Source: an uncultured Nocardioides sp. (GTDB lineage Bacteria; Actinomycetota; Actinomycetes; Propionibacteriales; Nocardioidaceae). Taken from it: a stretch of DNA of 64,000 nt. This document shows positions 1 to 8,624 of the stretch, piece by piece. Both the position numbers and the translations under genes were made by a program. The stretch lies in assembly GCF_947488025.1 (NCBI RefSeq), contig NZ_CANKYS010000001.1:496001-560000 (forward strand), read 5' to 3'. The notes beneath the pieces were generated by a model that was not told the origin of the DNA, did no database searches, and was given only the letters and a program-made list of their open reading frames with translations. The first letter of the stretch is position 1. The number at the start of each line of letters is the position of its first letter.

Positions 1-461
1 ACATGCGACCCGAGGTGCTGCTCGGGCTCGTGATCGGCGCAGCGGGCCTCGGCAACACCCTCGGCATCACGATCGGGTCGCTGCTCAGACGCCTCAACCC
101 GGCCGTGACGGTGGTGCTCGCCCTGCTGGCCGACGCCGTGGTCGCGACCCTGGCCGCGGTGTTCTACGGACTCGTCACCCTGGTGCTGCTCGGCCTGACG
201 GCGGGGCTGGCGCAGGCCCTGGCCAAGCTGTCGCTCGACTCGACGATCCAGCGCGACGTCCCCAGCCGCATCCAGGCCAGCGCGTTCGCCCGCTCCGACA
301 CCACCCTGCAGCTGGCCTGGGTCATCGGCGGTTTCGTCGGGATCGCGATGCCGCTGATGCCACAGCTCGGCCTCGGCATCGCCGCCGGCCTGCTGGGCCT
401 CTGGGCGTCGTTCGTGCTGTTCAGCCGCTCGGGCCGGGCGTCGCGACCGGCCCGCACCTGA
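1..461 (+). CDS. MFS transporter, C-terminal part (5' truncated by window edge)
   Basis: The open frame enters from the left edge and ends at TGA 459-461. About 152 residues are visible, rich in Leu, Ala, Gly and Val, with roughly four membrane helices and the short basic loops expected of the second half of a 12-helix major facilitator. It ends in a basic tail. The internal segment around DSTIQRDVPSRIQASAFAR resembles the central cytoplasmic loop of drug-efflux type MFS proteins that police regulator-like entry of helices 8-10. The true start lies outside the window and the substrate cannot be told. It converges on the cold-shock gene with a 39 nt gap that holds a 12 bp palindrome at 462-473. 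Confidence 0.75.
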   Translation, partial: MRPEVLLGLVIGAAGLGNTLGITIGSLLRRLNPAVTVVLALLADAVVATLAAVFYGLVTLVLLGLTAGLAQALAKLSLDSTIQRDVPSRIQASAFARSDTTLQLAWVIGGFVGIAMPLMPQLGLGIAAGLLGLWASFVLFSRSGRASRPART

Positions 462-500
462 CGTCGTACGACGCGTGGCGCGGGCAGGGCCGGAGTCGCC

Positions 501-896
501 TCAGACGTCGAGCTCGTCGGCCAGGGCGCGCAGCACCTTGGCCGTGCCGCGCGCGGCAGCTCGCTCGGGGTGCCGACCCCGGCGGTAGGTCTCCTCGACA
601 CCCTCGAGCATCTTGATGAGGTCCTCGACGATGGTCACCATCGCCTCGGGCTGCTTGCGCTGGGCGTTGCGCTGGTTGCGGGCGACCGAGGCCGGAGCGT
701 CGATGACGCGCACCTGCAGCGCCTGGTCGCCGCGGCGGCCCTGGGCGATGCCGAACTCCACCTTGGTGCCGGCCTTGAGCGTGGCCGTGCCCTCGGGCAG
801 CGCGTCGGCGTGGACGTAGACGTCCGGGCCGTCCTCCTGCGACAGGAAGCCGAAGCCCTTCTCCGCGTCGTACCACTTCACCTTGCCACTCGGCAC
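501..896 (-). CDS. cold-shock domain protein with C-terminal extension
   Basis: This is a single-stranded nucleic acid binding protein of the CspA family. The first 65 or so residues form the cold-shock OB fold: GKVKWYDAEKGFGFLSQ carries the RNP1-like motif and VYVHADAL the RNP2-like motif. Classical CspA proteins are about 67 residues long; this one continues for a further 65 residues, which are basic and helical (NQRNAQRKQPEAMVTIVEDLIKMLEGVEETYRRG). The GTG at 896 is chosen because it gives the usual MPSGKVKWYD start; an in-frame GTG at 908 would add four residues. Actinobacterial CspB-like proteins with such tails are known, but the role of the tail is not established here. Confidence 0.88.
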   Translation of the reverse strand: MPSGKVKWYDAEKGFGFLSQEDGPDVYVHADALPEGTATLKAGTKVEFGIAQGRRGDQALQVRVIDAPASVARNQRNAQRKQPEAMVTIVEDLIKMLEGVEETYRRGRHPERAAARGTAKVLRALADELDV

Positions 897-987
897 GGTC
901 CACCCCACTCAGCTCTGCGCTCGGCGCCGCGTGGAACCACGCGGCGGGCACAGGATAGGGGGCCGCACCGCGCACGGACCAACGGGT

Positions 988-1017
988 TGTCACCCGGGGG
1001 GCTTTGATCTGGTGACA
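988..1017. repeat. 7 bp inverted repeat upstream of the S8 peptidase
   Basis: TGTCACC at 988-994 is matched by GGTGACA at 1011-1017 across a 16 nt spacer. It lies in the 200 nt leader between the divergent cold-shock and peptidase genes. It could be an operator or part of an RNA hairpin, or be chance. Confidence 0.2.
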
Positions 1018-1097
1018 CCCCTGCTGGGACCATGGGAGGCTCGGGGGTCCCACCGCGGGGGCGGGGGACGACACGGACGACCAAGCGGGAGAGACGC

Positions 1098-3221
1098 GTG
1101 CGCACACGACGGACGAGACGGTTGCTCGGCTGCGGCGCGCTCGCGCTCGCCCTGGGCCTGTCCGTGCCCGCCGTGGCGCCGGGCGCCGCGACCGCCGACG
1201 ACGCCCCTGCGGCCGCTGCTCCGGGTGACCTCGTCCTCGTGACGCTGACTGGCGCCGGCACCTCCGCCGGTCGCGCGGAGGCGCCCGAGCTGCTGGCGGA
1301 GCAGGACGCCGTCCTCGCGGCCATCGGCGCGGGCGAGCCCGTGTACCGCTGGACCACGGCGCTCAACGGCTTCGCCGCCCGGTTGACCGCGGACCAGCTG
1401 ACCACCCTCGACGACCAGCCCGACGTCACCTCGATCGAGGTCGACTCGATCCGCCCGCTGGCGGGACGCCCGTCGCTGGCCGCCGTCCGCGACGCCGCCG
1501 CCAGCCCCCGCCTGCGCGGCGGGGCCGGCGTGGTGATCGGCGTCGTCGACTCGGGCATCGCGCCGGAGTCACCCGCGTTCGCCGAGGTCCCGGGCCTCGG
1601 GGCCGACCCGGAGGCCTTCGCCGGTGCGTGCGTGGAGGGCGACGGCTGGACCCCCGAGGACTGCACGCGCAAGATCGTCGGCGCCCGCTGGTACGTCGAC
1701 GGCTTCGGCGCCGAGCGGGTGAGGTCATCGGAGTCGCTGTCCCCCCGCGACGCCCTCGGCCACGGCACGCAGGTCTCCTCGGTCGCGGCCGGCAACGCCG
1801 GTGTCAGCGTCCGGGTCGACGACCGCGACGCAGGCTTCTTCGGCGGCGTGGCCCCGCAGGCACGGATCGCCGCCTACAAGGCCTGCTGGGGCGCACCCGA
1901 CCCCGCCGACGACGGCTGCTCGACCGCTGACGTCGTCTCGGCGGTCGACGCCGCGGTCGCCGACGGCGTCGACGTCCTGAGCCTCGCCCTCTCCGGTGGC
2001 GAGCGCATCGACACCCTGCAGCTGGCGCTGCTCGGCGCTGCCGAGGCCGACGTGGTCGTCATCGGCGCCTCCGGCAACGCGGGCAGGTCGGCCTATGCGG
2101 CCCACGCGGGTCCGTGGGTCACGACGGTCGGCGCCGCCGTGGGCCGCATGTCGCGGGCCCGTGTCTCCCTCCCGGGCGGCCGGTCGTGGGCCGGCGGCGG
2201 ACGCCCCTCGGAGGTGAGGGGCCGCGCCGTGCTCGCCCAGGACGCGGCGGCGCCGGGGGCGTCGCGACGCGCGGCCGCGCAGTGCCGGCTCGAGGCCCTC
2301 GACTCACGCCTGGTCGCGGACCGGGTGGTGGTCTGCCGGCGCGGGGCGATCGGGCGCATCGACAAGTCCGAGGCCGTCGCGCAGGCAGGCGGCCGCGCCA
2401 TGGTCCTGGTCAACCGTCGTCCCGGCTCCGTCACCGCCGACCTCCACTCCGTGCCGACCGTCCACCTGTCGGCGTCCGCCGGTCGGTCGTTCAGCCGTTG
2501 GGTGTCCCGACACCCCGACGCGCGGGTCACGGTGTCGCGCGTCGCCGGCGACCCCGGCACCCGGCGTACGGCCCGGTGGAGCGCCGCGGGCGACCCGCGC
2601 GGGATCACGGTCAAGCCCGACGCCGTGGCCGACGGCGACGCCGTGCTGGGCGCCCTGCCGGGCTCCACCGGCCGCACGTGGGGCGTCTTCAGCGGCAGCT
2701 CCGCGGCGACGGCACACGCCAGCGGGCTCGCGGCGCTGGTCCTCGGCGAGCACCCGGAGCGGTCCGCCTCCGTGGTCCGGTCGCTCCTGGTGACGTCGGC
2801 CCGGCCGGTTCCCGGCTCCTCCGTCCTGGAGCAGGGGTCCGGTGCCCTCCCGTCCCGGGCGCCGACCGCGCACCTCGCCCTCGACGTCGCTCCCGAGGAG
2901 TGGCGCCGCGCCGTGCGCCGCCACCGTCTGGCGCGCCTCAACACGAGCTCGCTCCTGATGCCCGCGCGGCAGCGCCGCGCGGTGCGCACGGTGACCAACA
3001 TCGGCACCCGTCCGGAGTACTTCTCCGTCACCGCTCGCGGCTTCACCTCGCACCGCGTGCGCGTGCAGCCGCTGGCCGTACGCCTCGCGCCCGGCGAGTC
3101 GGCCGACTTCACCGTCACGGTGTCCGGGCCCACCGCTCCCGGCCGCCTCGACGACGGCATGCTGGTCTGGCTCGGCGCCCGCGGCGGCGTCACCCGCGTG
3201 CCGGTCGCCCTGACCCGCTGA
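1098..3221 (+). CDS. secreted S8 (subtilisin-like) serine peptidase
   Basis: This is an exported subtilase of about 707 residues. It begins with a basic signal peptide (RTRRTRRLLGCGALALALGL, then an Ala-rich cleavage zone), followed by an inhibitor-I9-like propeptide at about 45-120. Catalytic residues are Asp151 (VVDSGIA), His222 (GHGTQVSS), the oxyanion Asn327 (ASGNAG) and Ser535. A PA-type insertion lies at about 370-460, and a fibronectin-like domain fills the last 100 residues, as in plant-type subtilases. The Ser motif reads GSSAATAHASG instead of the usual GTSMAAPHVAG. The GTG at 1098 is preferred over upstream in-frame starts because GGGAG lies 6-10 nt before it and it starts directly at the signal peptide. 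Substrates are unknown. Confidence 0.87.
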   Translation: MRTRRTRRLLGCGALALALGLSVPAVAPGAATADDAPAAAAPGDLVLVTLTGAGTSAGRAEAPELLAEQDAVLAAIGAGEPVYRWTTALNGFAARLTADQLTTLDDQPDVTSIEVDSIRPLAGRPSLAAVRDAAASPRLRGGAGVVIGVVDSGIAPESPAFAEVPGLGADPEAFAGACVEGDGWTPEDCTRKIVGARWYVDGFGAERVRSSESLSPRDALGHGTQVSSVAAGNAGVSVRVDDRDAGFFGGVAPQARIAAYKACWGAPDPADDGCSTADVVSAVDAAVADGVDVLSLALSGGERIDTLQLALLGAAEADVVVIGASGNAGRSAYAAHAGPWVTTVGAAVGRMSRARVSLPGGRSWAGGGRPSEVRGRAVLAQDAAAPGASRRAAAQCRLEALDSRLVADRVVVCRRGAIGRIDKSEAVAQAGGRAMVLVNRRPGSVTADLHSVPTVHLSASAGRSFSRWVSRHPDARVTVSRVAGDPGTRRTARWSAAGDPRGITVKPDAVADGDAVLGALPGSTGRTWGVFSGSSAATAHASGLAALVLGEHPERSASVVRSLLVTSARPVPGSSVLEQGSGALPSRAPTAHLALDVAPEEWRRAVRRHRLARLNTSSLLMPARQRRAVRTVTNIGTRPEYFSVTARGFTSHRVRVQPLAVRLAPGESADFTVTVSGPTAPGRLDDGMLVWLGARGGVTRVPVALTR

Positions 3222-3228
3222 CGCCGAC

Positions 3229-3258
3229 GGGCCGCCGTCCCGCAGGGGACGACGGCCC
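3229..3258. terminator. bidirectional intrinsic terminator-like hairpin
   Basis: The arm at 3229-3241 pairs with 3246-3258 over 13 positions with one C-A mismatch, around a GCAG loop. It sits in the 57 nt gap between the converging peptidase and MHS transporter genes. There is no clear T-run, which is common for actinobacterial terminators. Confidence 0.6.
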
Positions 3259-3278
3259 GCGCCGGGCGTGGAGGGGGT

Positions 3279-4649
3279 TCAGTCCTGGAGCACCCGGTCG
3301 TGGCGCAGCGAGCTCGCCCTGGTCTCGTGGGCGACCAGCACGGCGATGACCGTGATCACCGACGCGATGGTCATGTAGATGGCCACCTTGGGCACGTTGC
3401 TGACCCCGGCGCTGGCGTCGCCGAGCAGCTCGATGGCGATGATCGGGGCAAGGGCGCCGGCGAAGATCGACGCGAGCTGGTAGCCCACGGAGGCGCCGGT
3501 GTAGCGGACCGAGGTGCCGAAGAGCTCGGAGAAGAAGGCTGCCTGCGGGGCGTACATCAGCGCGTGCAGGACCAGGCCGACGACGATCGCCAGGATGATC
3601 TTGCCCTCGGACCGGGAGGCGATCAGGTCGAAGAAGACCCACGACCACGCGGCGACACCGACGGCCCCGACGAGGTAGAGCGGGCGACGTCCGACGCGGT
3701 CGCTGAGCGCGCCGACCAGCGGGATGGCCACGAAGTGCACCACGGAGCCGATGAGCAGCGCCTTGAGGATGAGCGACTTGTCGTCGGCGGTGCCGGCGTA
3801 GATCGTGAGGAACGAGATCGAGATGATGGTGAACAGGTAGTAGGAGATGTTCTCGGCCATGCGCATGCCCATGGCCACCAGGACCTCCTTGGGATACTTG
3901 CGGAAGACCTCCACCAGCGGCAGGTGGGGCGTCTCCTTGGTCGCGAGCTCGGCCTTGGCCTCGGCGAAGACCGGCGACTCCTCGATCGAGAGGCGCACCC
4001 AGAGGCCGACGGCGACGAGCACGGCGCTCAGCAGGAACGGGATGCGCCAGCCCCAGGACTCGAAGGCGGCGTCGGACTGGACGGCCGCGAGCACCCACAG
4101 GACACCGGTGGCGAACAGGTTGCCCAGCGCCACACCGGCCTGCGGCCACGAGGACCAGAAGCCGCGCTGGGAGTCGTCGCCGTGCTCGGCCGCCATGAGG
4201 ACGGCTCCGCCCCACTCGCCGCCGACCGCGAAGCCCTGGAGCAGCCGGCAGGTCAGCAGCAGCAGGGGCGCGGCGACGCCGATGGAGGCGTAGGTGGGCA
4301 GCAGCCCGATGGCGAAGGTCGCGACGCCCATCAGGAAGAGGGAGGCGACCAGCATCTTCTTGCGGCCGACCTTGTCGCCGAAGTGCCCGAAGACGATGCC
4401 GCCGAGCGGCCGGGCGACGAAGCCGAGGGCGTACGTGCCGAAGGCGAGCAGCGTCGCGGTGGCGGGCTCGCTCTCGGGGAAGAACAGCGTGCCGAAGACC
4501 AGGGCCGCGGCAGAGCCGTAGAGGAAGAAGTCGTACCACTCGACGGCGGTGCCGATCAGCGAGGCGAAGACGACCTTGACGATGCTGGTGCGCTCCGGCT
4601 CGGTGCCGGGCGCGCCGCGCCCGGCGGCGCTGGTGGTGTCGGTGCTCAT
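3279..4649 (-). CDS. MFS transporter, metabolite:H+ symporter (MHS) family
   Basis: This is a 456-residue, twelve-helix proton symporter of the ShiA/ProP/KgtP type. The diagnostic first segment reads IGTAVEWYDFFLYGSAAAL, and the 2-3 loop carries GHFGDKVGRKKML. The centre holds a cytoplasmic loop of about 60 residues (RLSIEESPVFAEAKAEL) typical of MHS carriers for organic acids. The start has AAAGG 6-7 nt upstream. It lies 46 nt downstream of the dehydrogenase gene on the same strand and probably shares its transcript. From that context, uptake of 3-hydroxybutyrate or another short organic acid is the likely role, but the substrate is an inference. Confidence 0.88.
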   Translation of the reverse strand: MSTDTTSAAGRGAPGTEPERTSIVKVVFASLIGTAVEWYDFFLYGSAAALVFGTLFFPESEPATATLLAFGTYALGFVARPLGGIVFGHFGDKVGRKKMLVASLFLMGVATFAIGLLPTYASIGVAAPLLLLTCRLLQGFAVGGEWGGAVLMAAEHGDDSQRGFWSSWPQAGVALGNLFATGVLWVLAAVQSDAAFESWGWRIPFLLSAVLVAVGLWVRLSIEESPVFAEAKAELATKETPHLPLVEVFRKYPKEVLVAMGMRMAENISYYLFTIISISFLTIYAGTADDKSLILKALLIGSVVHFVAIPLVGALSDRVGRRPLYLVGAVGVAAWSWVFFDLIASRSEGKIILAIVVGLVLHALMYAPQAAFFSELFGTSVRYTGASVGYQLASIFAGALAPIIAIELLGDASAGVSNVPKVAIYMTIASVITVIAVLVAHETRASSLRHDRVLQD

Positions 4650-4695
4650 GACGTGCCTTTCATGGGGGAACTCAGTGCGGTGAGGAGCGGGTCGG

Positions 4696-5466
4696 TCAGG
4701 CGGCGGTCCAGCCGCCGTCGAGGGAGAGCGAGGTCCCGGTCATCGAGGTCGCGGCCGGGCTGCAGAGGAAGGCCACCGCCTCGGCGACCTCCTCGGGCTC
4801 GACGAGCCGCTTGAGCGGGGTGCGGGCGAGCAGGACGGAGTCGAGGACCTCGTCCTCTGCGATGCCGTGGGTCCGGGCCTGGTCGGCGAGCTGCCCCTCG
4901 ACGAGCGGCGTACGCACGTAGCCGGGGCACACGGTGTTGCTCGTGACGCCCTTGTCGGCCGCCTCGAGCGCGATGACCTTCGAGAGGCCCTCGAGCCCGT
5001 GCTTGGCGCTGACGTAGGCCGACTTGTAGGCCGACGCGCGATGGCCGTGGACGCTGGAGACGTGGATGAGCCGGCCCCAGCCGCGGGCGTACATCCCGGG
5101 CAGGACGCGGCGCGCGAGCAGGAACGGCGCGTGCAGCATCAGCGCGTGGATGGCGCGGAACCGCTCGGGGTCGAGCTCCTCGATCGGCGCGACGTGCTGG
5201 ATGCCGGCGTTGTTGACGAGGATGTCGACGTCGAGGTCGAGGCCGGCGATGGCCGCCTCGTCGGTGAGGTCGACGACGTGGGGCGTGCCGTGCACCTGCG
5301 CGGCGACCTTGGCGACGCCCTCGTCGTCGCGGTCGAGCAGGTGCACCTCGGCACCGGCCGCCGCGAGCCTGGCGGCGACCGCCGCGCCGATGCCGCTGGC
5401 AGCGCCGGTCACGAGGGCCTGCCGTCCGGCGAGGGCGAGCGGCGGGGAGGGGGTGGCGGTGGGCAT
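4696..5466 (-). CDS. 3-hydroxybutyrate dehydrogenase-like SDR
   Basis: This is an NAD(P)-dependent short-chain dehydrogenase of 256 residues. It has TGAASGIG at 20-27, NNAG at 85-88 and the catalytic Ser138, Tyr151 and Lys155 (YVSAK). The HVSSVHGHRASAYKSAYVSAKHGLEGL block and the NTVCPGYVRTPLVEGQL block are characteristic of D-3-hydroxybutyrate dehydrogenases, which oxidise 3-hydroxybutyrate to acetoacetate. The ATG at 5466 is chosen over an upstream in-frame start because TACGGT lies exactly 7 nt before it. The transporter gene follows, and a GAF/PucR regulator gene lies 98 nt upstream in the same orientation. Another 3-hydroxyacyl substrate is possible. Confidence 0.85.
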   Translation of the reverse strand: MPTATPSPPLALAGRQALVTGAASGIGAAVAARLAAAGAEVHLLDRDDEGVAKVAAQVHGTPHVVDLTDEAAIAGLDLDVDILVNNAGIQHVAPIEELDPERFRAIHALMLHAPFLLARRVLPGMYARGWGRLIHVSSVHGHRASAYKSAYVSAKHGLEGLSKVIALEAADKGVTSNTVCPGYVRTPLVEGQLADQARTHGIAEDEVLDSVLLARTPLKRLVEPEEVAEAVAFLCSPAATSMTGTSLSLDGGWTAA

Positions 5467-5473
5467 GGCCCTC

Positions 5474-5479
5474 ACCGTA
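5474..5479 (-). promoter_or_regulatory. -10 element (TACGGT), leaderless start for the dehydrogenase
   Basis: TACGGT on the minus strand is followed by 7 nt and then ATG 5466, which places the predicted transcript start at the start codon. Confidence 0.55.
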
Positions 5480-5564
5480 GGGAGCGAGGTGACGTACGGC
5501 ACATGGGCGCCGAAGCCACAGTTGAGCGGCGACGATGTGGCGTCGACCCACTTCCGGGCGTGGG

Positions 5565-7421
5565 TCAGTCGCCCTGGAGGCGGGACAGGCGGAGCGCGAG
5601 CTGGAGGTCGAGGGACCGCTCGGGCTCGCGCCAGCCGGCGCCGAGGAGCTCGCCGACGCGCTCGAGCCGCTGCGTCACGGTGTTGGGGTGGACGTGCAGG
5701 GCGGTCGCGGTGTCCTTCAGGTGGCCCCCGCTGGCGAACCAGGCCTCGAGCGTGGCCAGCAGGCCGGTCCCCCGGCGCTGGTCCCAGGCGAGGACCGGGC
5801 CGATCGTCGCCTCGACGAACGCCGTGACGTGCTCACGGTCGTTGTCGCCGAGCAGCAGGCGCGCGACGCCGAGACCGGCGGGGTCGCTCACGTCGCCCCG
5901 GCGGCCGAGGCGCACCAGCGTGTCGAGGCAGCGTCGCGCCTCGTGGTGGGCCGCCACCAGCCGGTCCCCGTGGAGCGCGTCGCTCGTGCCGGCGACCCCG
6001 ACGGTCGCCACTCCGCCCAGCTCGGCCACCGCCGCACGCAGGTCGCCCCCGACCAGGAGCGGGTCCTCGCTCGGGACCACCACCACGACGGCGCCGCGGT
6101 GCTCCCCCGCGAGGCCGGAGCTGCGTCGCGCCAGCGTCACGGCGGCCCGGCTCGCGCGGTGCCGGTCGGCACCGTCGACGGTGGCGGCGGCCACGACCAC
6201 CGGGCCGTCGAGGCTGGCGCTGTGCCGGCGTACGCGGTCGCGCAGCCGCTCGCGCGACGCCGGGTCGGACTCCAGCAGGTCGGCGAGGAGCTGACCCCCG
6301 AGGCGTTCCTCGGCGTCGGTGACCGAACGGGCGAAGAGCAGCACGAGCGCCGTGACGAGCGCCCCGCGCTCGAGCGTACGACGACCGGCGAGGTCGAGCG
6401 GCTCGTCGCGGCGCAGGACCAGGGTCGCCACGTGCTCGGTGCGGGCGAGCGCGGCCGCGACCAGGCCCGACCCGGTCGCCACCGACCGGCCCGAGGCCAC
6501 CGCGTCGGCGACTGCGTCGGCCACCGCGTCCGGCCGGTCCGGCCCGGTGCCCTCCCCCGCCAGCAGCTCCCCGGTGGGCGCCCAGACCGACACCGCGCCA
6601 CCGAGCACGCCGGAGAGCACCTCGGCCACCTCGGCGACCCCTCCGCCGCCGATGAGCAGGTCGGTGAGACGGTCGTGGGCCAGCGCTGCGGCGTCGACCG
6701 CCTCGGTGTGCCGGGTGAGGGAGCGGTTGGCCTCGTCGAGCTCGGCGAAGAGCCGGGCGTTCTCCAGGGCCACCACCGCGTGCGCCGCGAACGAGGTGAG
6801 GAGGCTGACCTCCGACTGCGGGAAGCGGCGTACGGACCGGTGCACCGCGAGCAGGGCGCCGATCACGACGCCGTCGAGCACCAGCGGCACCCCGAGGATG
6901 GCGCGGATCTGCTCACCGGCCACGGCCTCGTCGATGTAGCCCTGGTGCACGAACCTCTCGTCGGTGGCGTAGTCCTCGGTGAAGTAGGCCGCGCCCGTCT
7001 GGGCGACCAGGCCGAGCAGACCGGTGCCGAGCGGCAGTCGCAGGGTCTGGAACTCGCGCGTCAGCGCACCGTCGGTGACCTTCATGTAGGACGCGCCGTC
7101 GTCCTCGTCGTTGAGCGAGAGGTAGGTCATGTCGCAGTGCAGCAGCTGGCGCGCGCGGCGCACGATCGCGGCGAGGATCGTGTCGACGTCGCGGATGGCG
7201 GTGAGGTCGGAGGCCGTCTCGTAGAGCGCGGACAGCTCCGCCTCGCGCGAGCGCATGCGGCTCATCAGGTCGCGCAGCCGGAGGGCGACGTCGTACTCCG
7301 AGCGCAGCCGGGCGGCCTCCGCCGTGCCGGCACCCGCCTCGCGCTCGGCGAGGTGCTCGTCGAAGGCGGCCAGGGGCGCCTCGTCGTAGAGCAGGTCCAG
7401 GAAGGTCGCCACGTCGCACAT
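5565..7421 (-). CDS. GAF domain / PucR-type HTH transcriptional regulator
   Basis: This is a regulator of about 618 residues. A short helical N-terminus (MRSREAELSALYETASDL) leads into a GAF domain at about 75-222 (LGTGLLGLVAQTG; ILGVPLVLDGVVIGALLAVHR), which probably binds a small ligand. The middle, about 240-540, is a CdaR/PucR-like region, and the last 60 residues are the PucR helix-turn-helix (KDTATALHVHPNTVTQRLERVGELL). This architecture is typical of actinobacterial activators of catabolic operons. It lies directly upstream of the dehydrogenase-transporter pair, so it likely senses their substrate. GTG at 7412 is an alternative start with a better-placed AGGA; the start is uncertain by three codons. 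Confidence 0.85.
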   Translation of the reverse strand: MCDVATFLDLLYDEAPLAAFDEHLAEREAGAGTAEAARLRSEYDVALRLRDLMSRMRSREAELSALYETASDLTAIRDVDTILAAIVRRARQLLHCDMTYLSLNDEDDGASYMKVTDGALTREFQTLRLPLGTGLLGLVAQTGAAYFTEDYATDERFVHQGYIDEAVAGEQIRAILGVPLVLDGVVIGALLAVHRSVRRFPQSEVSLLTSFAAHAVVALENARLFAELDEANRSLTRHTEAVDAAALAHDRLTDLLIGGGGVAEVAEVLSGVLGGAVSVWAPTGELLAGEGTGPDRPDAVADAVADAVASGRSVATGSGLVAAALARTEHVATLVLRRDEPLDLAGRRTLERGALVTALVLLFARSVTDAEERLGGQLLADLLESDPASRERLRDRVRRHSASLDGPVVVAAATVDGADRHRASRAAVTLARRSSGLAGEHRGAVVVVVPSEDPLLVGGDLRAAVAELGGVATVGVAGTSDALHGDRLVAAHHEARRCLDTLVRLGRRGDVSDPAGLGVARLLLGDNDREHVTAFVEATIGPVLAWDQRRGTGLLATLEAWFASGGHLKDTATALHVHPNTVTQRLERVGELLGAGWREPERSLDLQLALRLSRLQGD

Positions 7422-7447
7422 CCTGCCCCGTCAGTGCCGTGCCGTCC

Positions 7448-8602
7448 TCAGCCCTCCCGCGAGACGACCATCTCGCGGTCGCCGTAGACGACCTTATCGC
7501 CGTCGACCAGCGCCGCGGGCTTGCCCGGGGCGAGCTGGCGCGCGACACCCTGGCGCACCAGGACGGTGCCGTTGGTCGAGCCGCGGTCCATCACCACGAT
7601 CGTCCCGTCCGGCGCGGGACCGAACTGGGCGTGCGTCTTGGAGACCGACATGTCGGCCGAGGCCAGCGGGATCAGGTGGGCGACCTGCTCGCCGGCCCGG
7701 GCCTCGGGACGGCGGCCGACCAGCGCGAGGCCGGCGATCACGAAGCTCTCGCCGTTGTCGAAGTGCACCCGCCAGCGCGGAGGTGCCATCGGCGTCCCCG
7801 GCGCCGGATGGGGACGGACCGGCTGGGCGGGCAGGCGGTGCGACGGCGGCTGGGACGGCGGCTGGGACGGCGGCGCCGGCGGCGCCGGCGGCTGGGCCGG
7901 CGGGGACGACCACTGCTGGGCGGGCACGGGCTGCGGCTGTGCGGGCTGGTGCACGGGGGCGGGAGCCGGGGCCGGAGCGGGCGCGGGGCGTGCGAGGTCG
8001 GCGGGAAGCGGCTGGCGGCGCATGGAGTGCTCGGAGCGCTCGGGCGTCCTGACCTGCTCGACCGGAGGGGCCGGCACGAGCCGCATGGCGGTGAGGTTGA
8101 CGATGTGGCGCGGGGCGTCGTCAGCAGCGGTGTCGGCGACCTCGACGACGGGACGTACGTCGACCACGACGGTGTGGGCGAGGTGGTCGTGCCAGCCGCG
8201 ACGCTGGCGGCCGCGGTCCTCCACGGCCGTCCACGCCAGGGTGGCCACCCCGATGCCGAAGGTGGGCAGTCCGGCCACGCCGAGCACGAGCGAGCGCAGC
8301 AGGGCCGGGCCGACCCCGATCGGGGTGCCCGTGCCGTGGTGCACCACCCGCAGCCCCGAGACGGCCTTGCCGGGCGACGTGCCGCTGACGCCCTGCACGA
8401 CGGCCAGCACGAGCCAGATCAGGACCGTCGCACCGGCGACGGCGCCGACGACGGTCCACAGGTCGTCGGAGACGAACAGGGCGGTCGCGACGCCGACGGC
8501 GGCGATGAGGCTCCAGGCGAGGAGCCGGTCGACGGCGAAGGCGGCGAAGCGTCGTTCGAGCTCGGCGACGGGATAGGTCATGGACTGGGGGTGCTGGGTC
8601 AC
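7448..8602 (-). CDS. RDD membrane domain protein with C-terminal FHA domain
   Basis: The first 150 residues form an RDD domain (LERRFAAFAVDRLLAWSLI, then SGTSPGKAVSGLRVV and WHDHLAHTVVVD) with about four membrane helices. A long Pro/Ala/Gln-rich linker, about 190-275, leads to an FHA domain at about 295-380 with the phospho-threonine pocket residues GRRPEA, SVSKTHAQF and DRGSTNGT. The protein should therefore hold a phosphopeptide reader at the membrane. The GTG at 8602 is preferred; it leaves a 22 nt gap to the FHA gene upstream. GTG 8653 would overlap that gene, and ATG 8581 is also possible. It is the last gene of a PP2C-FHA-RDD/FHA operon, which suggests readout of Ser/Thr kinase signalling. 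Confidence 0.85.
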   Translation of the reverse strand: MTQHPQSMTYPVAELERRFAAFAVDRLLAWSLIAAVGVATALFVSDDLWTVVGAVAGATVLIWLVLAVVQGVSGTSPGKAVSGLRVVHHGTGTPIGVGPALLRSLVLGVAGLPTFGIGVATLAWTAVEDRGRQRRGWHDHLAHTVVVDVRPVVEVADTAADDAPRHIVNLTAMRLVPAPPVEQVRTPERSEHSMRRQPLPADLARPAPAPAPAPAPVHQPAQPQPVPAQQWSSPPAQPPAPPAPPSQPPSQPPSHRLPAQPVRPHPAPGTPMAPPRWRVHFDNGESFVIAGLALVGRRPEARAGEQVAHLIPLASADMSVSKTHAQFGPAPDGTIVVMDRGSTNGTVLVRQGVARQLAPGKPAALVDGDKVVYGDREMVVSREG

Positions 8603-8624
8603 GGCTGGTCTCGGTGGGCGCTGG

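Noticed and set aside
462..473. 12 bp palindrome CGTCGTACGACG as an operator or attachment site
   Set aside because: It lies between two converging stops, and the GTCGTACGAC-like sequence is common throughout this GC-rich DNA.
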